DNA of 64,000 nt from Paenibacillus castaneae (GCF_002884445.1 NZ_KZ614144.1:3826094-3890093); one strand, 5' to 3'. Shown: positions 51,836 through 62,727, counted from the first letter of the stretch. Notes: generated by a model not told the origin, from the letters alone. Numbers and translations are program-made.

Positions 51836-54738
51836 CGTTCTTCTCCCATCTTGACCGCTTGGTGCACTCTCAGCCTACGAATATGCAGGAAGAGCAGAAG
51901 CGCACCGATCAGCATCATAAATCCGACCACATAGAATAACTGATTGGTATCGTTCGAGTCGAATATAACTCGGAATGGCGGCACCGTTTCAGCCACATTC
52001 TCGGTCGTTTGCAGGAACGGCAGGAATAGCAAGCTGACTGCCTTTCCAATTAATACGCCGAGCCCTATCGCAAGTCCCGCTGTAAAGAGCTGCTCCAGCA
52101 GAAGCATGCCCGTAAGCTGCCTGCGCGAGAGTCCCATCGCACGAAGTACGCCGAACTGCACGACACGGCCTGACAAGTTGAAGAACCAGTACAGAACATA
52201 GCCCGCCAACGTAATGACGACAGATACAAGGAAGCCTAAGCTCAATATGCCGAATACGCCGCCTCTTGTTGGATGCTTCGATTGCGTAAGGAGTTCTGCT
52301 CTTACATCCTTTACAGAAGCCATCTCAATACCAGCTTGTTGAAGCTTCTCGACAATGGGAGCGAGCTTCGCTTCAGGCTTCATTTTTAGCCAAACCTCAT
52401 AAGGAGTAATAGGCATTTGATCATAAATATAGTCCAAGTTCGCAATGATGAATGGTGATTTATCTGGATATTGCGTAGGCCAATACGGCAAAATGCCTAC
52501 TACCGTAAATTCAATCATTCCGTCTGGAAAGCCAACTGAAATTAAATCGCCGAGCTTTAATTGGTTTTTCTCGGCTACTTTAGTAGGAATAAGTGCAGCG
52601 TGCTCATATAAACCTAAATTATTTAAATAATAATTCGGATGCACCGGAGACAAATCGTCTCGGAACCAAGCTACCTTGGCAAAATCGACGTTATCAATAC
52701 CCATCACGGTACCTTGCCCAATCGATTTCCCTGAGATAACGACGTTGCCTTTTGTTTGCAGCACGCGTGCGGCTGCTTCTACACCCTCAAGAGAACGGAA
52801 TAGTTCAAATGGCGGTTCTGTGTACAATATACGCGTCGGCACCGATTGGCCGCCACCGCCTCCACCAGCACCGCCTCCGTTACCGCCGCCAGCACCTCCT
52901 CCAGCTCCACCGCCACCGTTGCCTCCACCAGCACCGCCGCCTGATCCTCCTCCAGTTGGAATGGTAACTTCTGGAGATCCGGTCCATACCGTCTGAATGG
53001 TTACATCCGTACCGAACTTATATAATGTTCGCTCTGTGGAGTTCAATTCTATCGTACGGGCTGCCGAAGCGTTATACACGCCTAGACCAAGCGTCAATAC
53101 CAATAAAATCATAAGCGGATAATAGCCCTTGGACGAACGTGACAGCTGCGTCAAAGTTAAATAAATCGGCACTGGCAGGAACTTTCTCCCCAGCCAATTA
53201 AATAGCTTTAACAACCATGGGAAAAGTCGCAAGAAAAATAACCCAAGTGCAAAAATAGCAAGTGCCGGGACGAAGAACAGAAACGGTTGGACATTCAGCT
53301 GATCTGTTGTCATTCCCGTCTGGAACGTAAGCATTTGTCTTTCATTAAACATATACCAGCCATAGCCTGCAGCTGCTACTAACAGAACATCGAGATACCA
53401 GCGCTGCCAGCCAGGCTTCCGATCGGACCTAGCAAGCTCCTGCTTGTAGTTAACAATAGACGATTTCGCATAAATAATAGCAGGAATGATCGTTGCAAGT
53501 AGAGCAAGCAATACGGCCGCACCACCTGCTATCATAGCATCCGTCGAGAATCCAACCGGGATTGATTTGCGACTGACGAAGGATAGAAAGCCATTGGCTG
53601 AACCGATGCTCTTTGCCATAAACCATCCGATAAACGGACCAATCGCTAATGATATGCCGCCTAGCAGCAGTCCCTCAATCAAATAAATCCATATGATCTG
53701 CCTCGTACTGGATCCACGGCTTCGAAGCACTGCAATATCACTTCGCTGTTTATCCAGTGATTGACGAGCGTTCATCGCGATAAAGAAAAACACCATTGCG
53801 AGCATAGGAGCCGCCAGCGTGAACAGCAGCGTTTGCAATTGCAAGCTTTGCTTCTTAAATTCCGTCAATGTGGATGCAAAGGATATCTCCACCCGTGTAT
53901 CTTTCAGACGCTGATACAATTCGATGTTGAGCCGTTCTAGCGTCCGCCCAAGCGGAGACAGCTGACTCGTTTGAATTTCCGATAAATTAAACGCATAATA
54001 CCAACTTGCATTATGAAGAGGAATCTTCTTCTTCTCGAGCAGCACCTTATTGAATGCTGTCTCGCTAATTTGGAATGTATTCAGCAATCCCTCCATTCCT
54101 TGGTACCAATATGAGCTCGTTTCATTAAGCGGCTTTACCGCCCCGACGACTTTGACCTTAAGAGTAAGATCAAGTCCGCCGTATATCGGATATTCAAACA
54201 CATCGCCGATATGTATATCATTTCTGTACATCGCTTCCTCGAACATAACAGCTTCGATTAGTTCACTGTCTCCTTCGGCGTTAATAAACCATCTGCCTTG
54301 AACCAGCTCCGTACTCGTATCCATTCCAGACATGCTCATAATCGTTAATTGACGATTTCGTCCCGCATCTACTTTCGTAGAATCCTCCGGAACGACCTCT
54401 GCGCTGCGAATGGAATTGCTGTTTACAAATGTATCAAAAGGAAATCCGATTTCTTTAGGCACGTCATCGGCAATGTAACGCTTAAGCTCCGATAATGCCG
54501 ATATATCCGTTTTCCCGCCAGCAGGCGACTGATAACGCATTAGCAGCGAGCCAGCGGGCAAGCCAGCGCTCTTCTGCTGCAAAGATTCGGCTACAACCCT
54601 CTTGAGCGCTCCGTCCGCGTACATCGGTATACTGGTCGCGAAAGCAACCGCTAAGGTAAGCCCAGCGAGCGTGCTTAAGGTAAGCCAGCGCGTGTTCCAC
54701 ATTTTGCGGAACAAAAATCGAAACAGCGGAATACCCAT
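51832..54738 (-). CDS. large FtsX-like ABC permease
   Basis: 968 residues. An N-terminal membrane span, a large extracytoplasmic domain, FtsX core spans (about residues 300-450), a second set and the C-terminal FtsX domain (VVITLAGYVLYWFFNLSGRV; FGVLRAMGLSRRQLTGMLLL). Between the halves lies an extracytoplasmic glycine-rich linker at about residues 595-632. MacB/LolC-like, but with two FtsX modules in one chain. Probably exports or extracts lipids, peptides or lipoproteins with the flanking ATPases. Confidence 0.88.
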   Translation of the reverse strand: MGIPLFRFLFRKMWNTRWLTLSTLAGLTLAVAFATSIPMYADGALKRVVAESLQQKSAGLPAGSLLMRYQSPAGGKTDISALSELKRYIADDVPKEIGFPFDTFVNSNSIRSAEVVPEDSTKVDAGRNRQLTIMSMSGMDTSTELVQGRWFINAEGDSELIEAVMFEEAMYRNDIHIGDVFEYPIYGGLDLTLKVKVVGAVKPLNETSSYWYQGMEGLLNTFQISETAFNKVLLEKKKIPLHNASWYYAFNLSEIQTSQLSPLGRTLERLNIELYQRLKDTRVEISFASTLTEFKKQSLQLQTLLFTLAAPMLAMVFFFIAMNARQSLDKQRSDIAVLRSRGSSTRQIIWIYLIEGLLLGGISLAIGPFIGWFMAKSIGSANGFLSFVSRKSIPVGFSTDAMIAGGAAVLLALLATIIPAIIYAKSSIVNYKQELARSDRKPGWQRWYLDVLLVAAAGYGWYMFNERQMLTFQTGMTTDQLNVQPFLFFVPALAIFALGLFFLRLFPWLLKLFNWLGRKFLPVPIYLTLTQLSRSSKGYYPLMILLVLTLGLGVYNASAARTIELNSTERTLYKFGTDVTIQTVWTGSPEVTIPTGGGSGGGAGGGNGGGGAGGGAGGGNGGGAGGGGGGQSVPTRILYTEPPFELFRSLEGVEAAARVLQTKGNVVISGKSIGQGTVMGIDNVDFAKVAWFRDDLSPVHPNYYLNNLGLYEHAALIPTKVAEKNQLKLGDLISVGFPDGMIEFTVVGILPYWPTQYPDKSPFIIANLDYIYDQMPITPYEVWLKMKPEAKLAPIVEKLQQAGIEMASVKDVRAELLTQSKHPTRGGVFGILSLGFLVSVVITLAGYVLYWFFNLSGRVVQFGVLRAMGLSRRQLTGMLLLEQLFTAGLAIGLGVLIGKAVSLLFLPFLQTTENVAETVPPFRVIFDSNDTNQLFYVVGFMMLIGALLLFLHIRRLRVHQAVKMGEER

Positions 54739-54741
54739 CGG

Positions 54742-55812
54742 CTATCGACCTACGACTTTCTGCCCTGGTTTAAGCCCCTGCAGGATCTCGATCTGAGTTG
54801 GAGTCTGCTGTCCAACCTCAACATCCACTTCCCGCTTACCATCAGCCTCAACAACCTGCACATAAGTGCGTGAACCGATCGAACGAAGCGCAGAAGGAGG
54901 AATAACAATAGCGTTTTCGGTGCGTTTCGTAATAATATTAAGCGATAGTGGTGCTCCGCGATTTACTGTGCTTGGCAAATCTTTTATTTCAACAATCATG
55001 AAATCCTCAGGGCGTTCCAGCTTCGAATCACCGCCGCCCATGCCGCCGTTATTATTATTCTGATCTTCCGCTTTAATCGGCAGCTGCTTCACTTTTCCTT
55101 TGAATGTTCCTACATTACTTATGTTCGCCACGACCTCCATACCGACCGCAACTTTCTCCAGCTCGGATTTGGACAGCTTCGCAGCAGGCACCATTTTGCT
55201 CGTGTCGGCAACAATGGCAATCGGAGCATACGCTTTAATTAAATCGCCCTTCTGAACATTCAACGTTACAATGGTTCCGCTAAACGGCGCGGTCAAGCTT
55301 GCTTTCGCAATTTCCTCTTCCATATCTACAAGCTTCTGCCTGCGCTCTTCGAAAGCAATCGATCTCTCCTCGAATTCGATTGGATCCATCTCATCGCGTT
55401 GACGCAAAGTATCTTTCATTGCTATTTCTTCTTTTTTGAAGGACAGTCTTTCCGAACGCAGTGATTTAACTAAAGTATCCACATCAAGCTCGCCAATTAC
55501 TTGGCCGGCTTTCACGGTTTGCCCTGCTTTGACATATAACTCTTTCAGGTTTTTTCCGTCTAACGTAAAAAACAGCGTTTCTTCTTCTAAAGAAATAACT
55601 TTTCCAATGACTGGAACCTTAGTTTCCAAATTCGCTGTCGTCACCTCGTACTCTGGTTTTTTGGAAATTTGGGGTGGATTAATTTCAGGCAATACTTCTT
55701 CTTCTTGTTCCTTAGGAAGCAAAGAGCACCCTCCTGCAAACACTAATGAGACACTCATAGCAACCACAATTGAACGTTTAAATAAATCTCCCGTCCACCA
55801 TTTCATAAACAT
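54742..55812 (-). CDS. HlyD/MacA-like adaptor lipoprotein
   Basis: About 356 residues. Membrane-targeting N-terminus with lipobox VFAGGCSLLP, a biotinyl-lipoyl-like segment (LYVKAGQTVKAGQVIGELDV), a coiled-coil helix (SLRSERLSFKKEEIAMKDTL), then the barrel (APFSGTIVTLNVQKGDLI, ADTSKMVPAAKLSKSELEKV). The start at 55812 is preceded by GGAGG at 9 nt. It overlaps the ATPase gene by 35 nt. It should bridge the permease to the cell wall. Confidence 0.88.
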   Translation of the reverse strand: MFMKWWTGDLFKRSIVVAMSVSLVFAGGCSLLPKEQEEEVLPEINPPQISKKPEYEVTTANLETKVPVIGKVISLEEETLFFTLDGKNLKELYVKAGQTVKAGQVIGELDVDTLVKSLRSERLSFKKEEIAMKDTLRQRDEMDPIEFEERSIAFEERRQKLVDMEEEIAKASLTAPFSGTIVTLNVQKGDLIKAYAPIAIVADTSKMVPAAKLSKSELEKVAVGMEVVANISNVGTFKGKVKQLPIKAEDQNNNNGGMGGGDSKLERPEDFMIVEIKDLPSTVNRGAPLSLNIITKRTENAIVIPPSALRSIGSRTYVQVVEADGKREVDVEVGQQTPTQIEILQGLKPGQKVVGR

Positions 55813-56509
55813 TGTCGGCAACCTCCAAAATAGTAGGATCATGTGTAGTCATGCAAATTGTAACGTGTTCAGTACGAATAATATTTTGAAATACAGCCAT
55901 AATTTGAGCGGACATATTCGTATCAAGCTCAGCTGTCGGCTCATCAGCCAGCAGCAAAATTGGTTTATGGGCGATTGCTTTGGCAATTGCAACGCGCTGC
56001 TGCTCGCCTCCAGAAAGCTCAAAGGGGCGATGATGCATCCTTCTCTCTAATCCTACTAGCTCTAAGCATTGCGCCACTCGCTCTTTCCATTGCGCGCGAG
56101 GAATACCGGCCATGCGAAGAGAGAGCTCTACGTTCTCCCAAGCCGATAACAGCGGCATTAGCGCGAAGGCTTGGAAAATAAAACCCATATGCTTGCGCCG
56201 GACCAGCGTCCGCTTATCATCACTCATCTTATGAAATGTTAAGCCGTTAAACAAAATTTCTCCTTTGCTTGGCGTGTCGAGACCTCCCAAGCAATTCAGC
56301 AGCGTCGTCTTGCCAGAGCCTGAACGGCCTCTAAGCATAACAAGCTGCCTTTCCTTAAGCTCCATATTAATCCCTTTTAGTACGTGCAGCGGTGAACCAC
56401 CAACTTGAAAAGTACGTTCTACATCATTAACCGTAAGTAGAATACGCTGGTCTTCTGTGGGTTCAAGCTGCGACTCTGTTATTTGTTCGGCTTCCTGAGA
56501 TGTAGCCAT
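55778..56509 (-). CDS. ABC transporter ATPase (LolD/MacB type), first gene of operon
   Basis: 243 residues: Walker [13 protein letters not shown], signature [14 protein letters not shown], Walker [15 protein letters not shown]-loop MTTHDPT. GGGAG lies 5 nt before the ATG. Paired with the FtsX permease; the operon thus has two related ATPases. Confidence 0.92.
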   Translation of the reverse strand: MATSQEAEQITESQLEPTEDQRILLTVNDVERTFQVGGSPLHVLKGINMELKERQLVMLRGRSGSGKTTLLNCLGGLDTPSKGEILFNGLTFHKMSDDKRTLVRRKHMGFIFQAFALMPLLSAWENVELSLRMAGIPRAQWKERVAQCLELVGLERRMHHRPFELSGGEQQRVAIAKAIAHKPILLLADEPTAELDTNMSAQIMAVFQNIIRTEHVTICMTTHDPTILEVADNVYEMVDGRFI

Positions 56510-56719
56510 GAGCGCTCCCGATCCCTCCTTAAGTATGTATTACTGTCTTCATAATTCTCATCTGATAAGATAGACGAAGGACATGCTCAAAAAGTTACGT
56601 ATAATTTTACATCTTTGCAATTATTTTTTCGACATTAATCGGCTTATCCCGATCTTGAGAATCTAATCTTCAACATGCTAGTATAAAGCAAGTATTTGTA
56701 AATCAGGAGGAGGTACTAA

Positions 56720-57298
56720 ATGGACGACAACCCTATTTTATTTTCATTCCCTGAAAGCTTTGAAACAGAAAATTTAATCATTCGCGCCCCGCAATGGGGT
56801 GACGGTGTTCTTATTAATGAAGCGGTACGTGAAAGTGTCAATGAGCTGCGTCCTTGGCTGCCGTTTGCTAGTGTAATTCCAAGCGTTGATGAATCAGAAG
56901 CTTATGTACGGAAAGCTAGACTTAGCTTTTTGGAACGAACTGACTTCGTTATGCATGTATGGGATAAGAGCACGAGCCAGCTTGTAGGAAGCAGCGGGCT
57001 TCATCGTATCAATTGGGATGTTCGAGCTTTTGAAATTGGATATTGGATTAGAACCTCACGTGCTGGTCAAGGATTAATGACAGAAGCAGTGAACGGCATC
57101 ACTAGATTTGCAATTGATCACTTGGATGCCAATCGGATTGAAATTCGCTGCAGCAGTCTTAATTTATCCAGCAGTCGGCTTGCTGAACGAGCAGGTTTCA
57201 CATTGGAAGGTGTTTTAAGATGTGCCAGAAAAGATAAATTAGGCAATCTGTCCGACACGAGAATCTACTCGAAGGCTAGAGGTTATGAATATCATTAG
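56720..57298 (+). CDS. RimJ/RimL-type GNAT acetyltransferase
   Basis: 192 residues. The opening FETENLIIRAPQWGDG and DVRAFEIGYWIRTSRAGQGLMTEA (acetyl-CoA binding) are typical of the RimL-like N-acetyltransferases. GGAGGAGG precedes the ATG. Acceptor unknown (ribosomal protein, small molecule or antibiotic). Confidence 0.92.
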   Translation: MDDNPILFSFPESFETENLIIRAPQWGDGVLINEAVRESVNELRPWLPFASVIPSVDESEAYVRKARLSFLERTDFVMHVWDKSTSQLVGSSGLHRINWDVRAFEIGYWIRTSRAGQGLMTEAVNGITRFAIDHLDANRIEIRCSSLNLSSSRLAERAGFTLEGVLRCARKDKLGNLSDTRIYSKARGYEYH

Positions 57299-57506
57299 TT
57301 TCAAACCTTATTGGAGTCCGAATGACCATACTGTGTGATACAACTAAAAATGGAACGACTAGCTGGAAAAGCAGCAGCTAATTTTGATCGCAAGATACTA
57401 TTAGAGACTATTTAGCTGTATATGCTCAAGTTAATTCTTTTAAAAACCCACACTTCATATAGAAAAACCCAAATTAGCTGGAATAATGGACTTCTGTATA
57501 GAAAGT

Positions 57507-57839
57507 AGACACTTCTGCATCTCATTCGCTATCGTCCGCCGCTTCGAGCTCAATTAGATGCACTTTTGCATCTCATTCGCTATCATCCGCTGCTTCGAGC
57601 TCAATTAGATGCAATTCTGCATCTCATTTGCTGTCGTCCGCCGCTTCGAGCTCAATTAACTGCACTTCTGCATCTCATTCGCTATCGCCCGCTGCTTTGA
57701 GCTCAATTAGATGCACTTTTGCATCTCATTTGCTGTCGTCCGCCGCTTCGAGCTCAATTAGATGCACTTTTGCATCTCATTCGCTATCGCCCGCCGCTTT
57801 GAGCTCAATTAGATGCACTTTTGCATCTCATTCGCTATC
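57507..57839. repeat. seven-unit 51-bp tandem repeat with internal hairpin
   Basis: Units start at 57507, 57556, 57607, 57658, 57709, 57760 and 57811; the first is 2 bp short, the last truncated. Each unit holds AGATGCAC-tt-TTGCATCT (inverted repeat) followed by CATTCGCTATCGTCCGCCGC and GAGCTCAATT. Units differ by a few substitutions. The 690-bp region 57298-57989 has no gene besides this array and a terminator. Confidence 0.9.
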
Positions 57840-57907
57840 AAATAACTGATGCCTATAAAGGTAATTGATACAGAATCTCCAGTTACTTGATCCAAGAATG
57901 ATCCCCT

Positions 57908-57953
57908 ATAAAAAAATGGCAGGGCAAAAATAAATCTTGCTCTACCATTTTTT
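57908..57953 (-). terminator. terminator of the pyrimidine operon
   Basis: AAATGGcAGgGCAA / TTGCtCTaCCATTT hairpin with a T-run on the minus strand, about 36 bp after pyrE. Confidence 0.75.
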
Positions 57954-57988
57954 ATTACGGGAACAACTCCCATTACACTGCTATATGG

Positions 57989-58636
57989 TTATTTTCCGAA
58001 CGATTGCGGATCTTCTCTCCACGCTTGCAGCGTAGCTACATCCTCTGCTGCCACTTTACCGAGCTGAACTGCCGTTTGAATAAGTGCGCTATAATTGGAT
58101 AAGGTTTCGAGCGGCATATTTTCCGCTGCAAATGCTTGAATAGCGGAATCGAATTCATAAGTAAAGATGGCGAGCACTGCAGCAACCTCAGCGCCAGCTT
58201 CGCGAACAGCAAGCGCCGCTTTAAGTGAGCTGCCCCCTGTCGAGATAAGATCCTCAATAACAACGACCTTCTGACCTGGAAGGACTCGTCCCTCAATTTG
58301 ATTCTGCTTGCCGTGGCCTTTCGCTTTATCACGAATATAAGCCATCGGCAGATTCAGCTTCTGCGCTACCCAAGCTGCATGGGGAATACCAGCAGTAGAT
58401 GTTCCTGCGATAACCTCCGCATCTGGATAACGCTCACTGATAATTGCAGCAAATCCTTCTGCCACTCTGTCACGGATAGCTGGGTATGTCATAGTTAACC
58501 GATTATCGCAGTAAATAGGTGATTTGATGCCTGAAGTCCATGTGAACGGCTCATTGGGACGAAGCGCGACAGCTTCAATCTCCAGCAAGCTCTTAGCTAT
58601 TTCATTCGGCAGGTCTTTTAAAATTAAATTACTCAT
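57989..58636 (-). CDS. pyrE: orotate phosphoribosyltransferase
   Basis: 215 residues. It converts orotate and PRPP to OMP. The PRPP-binding motif is VVVIEDLISTGGSSLKA, and FTWTSGIKSPIYCDNR is the conserved N-terminal substrate loop. Its start overlaps pyrF by 8 nt. Confidence 0.95.
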   Translation of the reverse strand: MSNLILKDLPNEIAKSLLEIEAVALRPNEPFTWTSGIKSPIYCDNRLTMTYPAIRDRVAEGFAAIISERYPDAEVIAGTSTAGIPHAAWVAQKLNLPMAYIRDKAKGHGKQNQIEGRVLPGQKVVVIEDLISTGGSSLKAALAVREAGAEVAAVLAIFTYEFDSAIQAFAAENMPLETLSNYSALIQTAVQLGKVAAEDVATLQAWREDPQSFGK

Positions 58637-59366
58637 AAGTTGTCAGCTCCTCAATAATAGATTCCAATGCGGCTCTTGGCTTATTCGCAGCAGTAATAGG
58701 ACGGCCAATAACCATATAATCGGTTCCTTGGCTCAATGCTTCGCTTGGCGTCATAATTCTAGATTGGTCATTCACATCTGCGCCTTTAGGACGAATACCA
58801 GGCGTTACCGTTTTAAATGTTGGTCCGCATGCTGCTTTAATCGCTTTGACCTCAGAAGGCGATGCAACAACACCATCAAGACCCGCTGACTTAGCCAGCT
58901 CCGCATAACGAAGGACGGCTGTCTCAACCGTTCCGCCTATTCCAATTTGTTCGTTAAGCATCAATTGATTTGTGCTCGTTAAGTGTGTAACAGCTATTAT
59001 GGTAGGCTTGATAATCCCGCTCCCCGTAAGAGCGATATCAACGCCTTCCAGTGCAGCCTCCAGCATGGCGCTCCCGCCCGCTGCATGAACGTTAAACATA
59101 TCAACGCCCAGCTTCGTAACGCTGTTTGCGCCGCCCTTGACTGTATTCGGAATATCATGCATTTTGACGTCAAGAAATACAAAGTAGCCGCGCTCTTTCA
59201 AGCTTTGGACAAATGAAGGCCCAGCTGCATAGAACAGCTGCATCCCCACTTTCATATAACAGGGAATACCCTGCAGCTCAGCTATCAAATGCTCCGCAGC
59301 ATCCGCACTGGGATAATCCAATGCAACCATAATCCGTCCTGCCGCCTGTTCGGAAGTCAGCTTCAT
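58629..59366 (-). CDS. pyrF: orotidine 5'-phosphate decarboxylase
   Basis: 245 residues. The catalytic motif FLDVKMHDIPNTVKGG carries the Asp-Lys-Asp network; IMVALDYPSADAAEHL is the N-terminal signature. It makes UMP from OMP. AAGGAG lies 9 nt before the ATG. Confidence 0.96.
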   Translation of the reverse strand: MKLTSEQAAGRIMVALDYPSADAAEHLIAELQGIPCYMKVGMQLFYAAGPSFVQSLKERGYFVFLDVKMHDIPNTVKGGANSVTKLGVDMFNVHAAGGSAMLEAALEGVDIALTGSGIIKPTIIAVTHLTSTNQLMLNEQIGIGGTVETAVLRYAELAKSAGLDGVVASPSEVKAIKAACGPTFKTVTPGIRPKGADVNDQSRIMTPSEALSQGTDYMVIGRPITAANKPRAALESIIEELTTYE

Positions 59367-59431
59367 CCGAATTCACTCCTTTTTCTCTGTTCATTTGCAT
59401 AATAAACGGCCATACGCCCCCTCTCGCTATC

Positions 59432-59455
59432 CGTAATAAAGTAGAAACTTTATTA
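59432..59455. other. inverted repeat between carB and pyrF
   Basis: TAATAAAGT/ACTTTATTA arms around 3 nt in the 140-bp gap where pyrK and pyrD would lie in Bacillus. No T-run, so it is more likely a processing or stability element than a terminator. Confidence 0.4.
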
Positions 59456-59505
59456 CAGAGAGCAAGCAATGGACGTTGGCCGTACATATGTTTTACGAAT
59501 ATGTC

Positions 59506-62500
59506 TTACTTCTTCAGATGCACCGGCATTGAGCGCGACGAGAAGTTAAGTGTTTCAAGCATAACTAGCAAAGCGCGTACGGTATCCAATGATGTCATAC
59601 AAACTACACCATTCTCAACTGCTTCACGACGAATTCGGAAGCCGTCGCGTTCAGGAGCTTTACCTTTTGTCAATGTATTGACAACAAATTGCGCTTGGCC
59701 CTCACGTACCAGATCAAGAATGTTAGGCGAACCTTCACTTAGCTTGTTAACCGTAGTTACAATCAAGCCTGCTTCTTCAAGCGTTTTTGCTGTTCCGCCT
59801 GTTGCAATGATTTTGTAGCCTAGATTAAAGAATCCGCGCAGCAATTCTGTTGCTTCTTCTTTATCTTTATCCGCTACAGTAGCAATAATGGCGCCCGAAG
59901 TCGGAATTTTCATTCCTGCACCGATTAGGCCTTTGTATAGCGCTTTTGCATATTGCACATCACGGCCCATGACTTCGCCTGTCGATTTCATTTCCGGCGT
60001 AAGCGTAGGGTCAACGCGGCGCAGCTTCGCGAAGGAGAATACAGGAACCTTAACCGATACATACTCATCTTCCGGCCACAAGCCTTCCGTATAGCCAAGA
60101 TCAGCAAGCTTTGTACCAAGAATAGCTTGCGTAGCCAGGTTAGCCATTGGAATGTTTGTTACTTTGCTTAAGAATGGAACGGTACGCGATGAACGAGGAT
60201 TAACCTCTATTACGTATACTTTATCTTGATGAATAACGAACTGGATATTAACAAGTCCGATAACATTTAATGCTTTGGTAATGTTGATCGTAATGTTGAT
60301 AATTTGCTGCTTAATATCGTCGGATAGCGATTGTGGAGGGTATACCGCAATCGAGTCGCCGGAGTGTACTCCTGCGCGTTCAACATGCTCCATAATACCT
60401 GGGATAAGAACGGTATCGCCGTCGCAAATCGCATCAACTTCCGCTTCTTTGCCCATCATATAACGGTCGATCAATACCGGATGTTCCGGATTGATTTTGA
60501 CAGCCACTTCCATGTAGCTAAGCAGTTCTTCATCCGAATAGACGATTTCCATTGCACGGCCGCCGAGTACGTACGAAGGACGAACAAGTACAGGATAACC
60601 AAGGCCTTGTGCAGTTGCGACAGCTTCATCTACCGAAGTTACTGTGCTTCCATCAGGCTGCGGTACATTTAGGCTGCGAAGCAAAGCTTCAAATTTCTTG
60701 CGATCCTCTGCTGCATCAATGCTTTCAAGGCTGGAGCCAAGAATTCGAACACCTGCTTTAGAGAGCGGCGCTGCTAGGTTGATTGCCGTTTGACCGCCGA
60801 ACTGTACGATAACGCCAATCGGATTCTCCTGCTCAATAACGTTCATAACATCTTCGAAAAATAATGGCTCAAAGTATAGTCGATCCGATGTGCTGAAGTC
60901 TGTTGATACGGTTTCTGGGTTATTGTTAATAATAACCGCTTCGTAGCCGGCATTTTGAATGGCCCAAACCGCATGCACTGTTGAGTAATCGAACTCTATG
61001 CCTTGGCCAATCCGAATCGGGCCAGAGCCAAGCACGAGTACTTTCTGCTTATCGGTCTGAATGACTTCGTTCTCTACTTCATATGTGGAATAGTAGTACG
61101 GTGTGGACGCTTCAAATTCAGCGGCACATGTATCAACCATTTTGTATACGGGCTTCAAGTTAAGCTGAACACGAAGCTCACGGACGTCTGCTTCTGTCGT
61201 GTGGCTGCCGTTCGGGAAGCCTTCATGACGAACTTCAGCGATTGAGCGGTCAGAGAAGCCTTTGCGCTTTGCTTCATAAAGCGTTTGTTGAGACAAGGTT
61301 GCCTCACTGCGCATACGATCCTCGAAAGCGACGATCGATTGGATTTTATCAAGGAACCACCAATCAATTTTCGTTAAATCTTGAATATCCTGAAGCTTAT
61401 AGCCGCGGCGGAAAGCTTCTGCTACAAGGAACATACGCTCATCATCCGGTTTCTCCAGACGAGTGCGAAGAACAGCATCCTCCAAAGATGAAGCTTCTTT
61501 CAAATGAATGCGATGAGTGCCTATTTCAAGAGAGCGAACTGCTTTGTGAATCGATTCTTCAAAGGTACGGCCGATTGCCATAACCTCACCAGTCGCTTTC
61601 ATTTGTGTGCCAAGCTTGCGATTAGCATTAACAAATTTATCGAAAGGCCAGCGCGGAATTTTCGATACGATGTAATCCAGCGTCGGCTCGAAGCAAGCAT
61701 AGGTTTGGCCCGTAACCGGGTTAACAAGCTCATCAAGCGTATAGCCGATTGCGATTTTTGCTGCCATTTTTGCAATCGGATAGCCTGTTGCTTTCGATGC
61801 AAGGGCAGAAGAACGGCTTACGCGCGGATTAACTTCAATAACATAGTACTGGTAGCTGTGCGGATCTAATGCGAACTGAACGTTACAGCCGCCCTCAATA
61901 TTAAGTGCACGGATAATTTTGAGCGATGCTGAACGAAGCATTTGATACTCGCGATCAGAAAGGGTTTGACTTGGCGCTACAACGATACTGTCGCCAGTAT
62001 GTACGCCTACCGGGTCAAAGTTCTCCATATTACAGACGACGATACAGTTGTCATTCGCGTCCCGCATAACTTCATATTCAACTTCCTTCATGCCTGCGAT
62101 CGATTTCTCGATCAAGCACTGGCTAATCGGGCTGTACCGAATACCGGAAGTAACCGTTTCACGAAGCTCTTCCTCGTTCGCGCAAATACCTCCGCCTGTT
62201 CCACCTAGCGTATACGCAGGACGAACAATAATCGGATAGCCGATCGAATTAGCGAAATCCACAGCTGCTTCTACAGTCGTTACGATATCGCTGTCTGGAA
62301 CAGGCTGCTCCAGCTCGCGCATCAAATCACGGAACAAATCGCGATCCTCCGCTTTCTCAATGGCTGTTAGCTGCGTTCCTAGAAGCTTTACGTTCTCTTG
62401 TTCAAGAACGCCTGCACGCGCCAACTCAACCGCCATGTTAAGACCGGTTTGTCCGCCAAGCGTCGGCAGCAAGCCGTCCGGACGCTCCTGACGAATGATT

Positions 62501-62727
62501 TGTGAAACGAAATCAAGTGTAATCGGCTCGATATAAACTTTATCTGCCATATTCGTGTCAGTCATAATCGTAGCAGGGTTACTGTTTATAAGAACAACCT
62601 CATAGCCCTCTTCTTTCAAGGCTTGGCAAGCTTGTGTGCCGGCATAGTCAAACTCAGCCGCTTGTCCGATGACGATCGGACCGGATCCGATCACGAGAAT
62701 TTTTTTGAGTTCATTATTTTTGGGCAT
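59506..62727 (-). CDS. carB: carbamoyl-phosphate synthase large subunit
   Basis: 1073 residues. Two ATP-grasp halves ([20 protein letters not shown] and [20 protein letters not shown]) and a C-terminal MGS-type allosteric domain ([16 protein letters not shown]). It makes carbamoyl phosphate from bicarbonate, ATP and glutamine-derived ammonia. AAAGGAG lies upstream; the gene overlaps carA by 14 nt. Confidence 0.97.
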   Translation of the reverse strand: MPKNNELKKILVIGSGPIVIGQAAEFDYAGTQACQALKEEGYEVVLINSNPATIMTDTNMADKVYIEPITLDFVSQIIRQERPDGLLPTLGGQTGLNMAVELARAGVLEQENVKLLGTQLTAIEKAEDRDLFRDLMRELEQPVPDSDIVTTVEAAVDFANSIGYPIIVRPAYTLGGTGGGICANEEELRETVTSGIRYSPISQCLIEKSIAGMKEVEYEVMRDANDNCIVVCNMENFDPVGVHTGDSIVVAPSQTLSDREYQMLRSASLKIIRALNIEGGCNVQFALDPHSYQYYVIEVNPRVSRSSALASKATGYPIAKMAAKIAIGYTLDELVNPVTGQTYACFEPTLDYIVSKIPRWPFDKFVNANRKLGTQMKATGEVMAIGRTFEESIHKAVRSLEIGTHRIHLKEASSLEDAVLRTRLEKPDDERMFLVAEAFRRGYKLQDIQDLTKIDWWFLDKIQSIVAFEDRMRSEATLSQQTLYEAKRKGFSDRSIAEVRHEGFPNGSHTTEADVRELRVQLNLKPVYKMVDTCAAEFEASTPYYYSTYEVENEVIQTDKQKVLVLGSGPIRIGQGIEFDYSTVHAVWAIQNAGYEAVIINNNPETVSTDFSTSDRLYFEPLFFEDVMNVIEQENPIGVIVQFGGQTAINLAAPLSKAGVRILGSSLESIDAAEDRKKFEALLRSLNVPQPDGSTVTSVDEAVATAQGLGYPVLVRPSYVLGGRAMEIVYSDEELLSYMEVAVKINPEHPVLIDRYMMGKEAEVDAICDGDTVLIPGIMEHVERAGVHSGDSIAVYPPQSLSDDIKQQIINITINITKALNVIGLVNIQFVIHQDKVYVIEVNPRSSRTVPFLSKVTNIPMANLATQAILGTKLADLGYTEGLWPEDEYVSVKVPVFSFAKLRRVDPTLTPEMKSTGEVMGRDVQYAKALYKGLIGAGMKIPTSGAIIATVADKDKEEATELLRGFFNLGYKIIATGGTAKTLEEAGLIVTTVNKLSEGSPNILDLVREGQAQFVVNTLTKGKAPERDGFRIRREAVENGVVCMTSLDTVRALLVMLETLNFSSRSMPVHLKK

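Noticed and set aside
52676..52996. Pro-rich frame opposite the permease linker
   Set aside because: It is the antisense of the glycine codons (GGN/NCC) in the FtsX gene; an artefact of composition.
57507..57849. CRISPR array or repeat-protein gene in the 51-bp repeats
   Set aside because: Units are contiguous with no unique spacers and no cas genes. The open frame exists only because 51 is divisible by 3, and it has no ribosome site.
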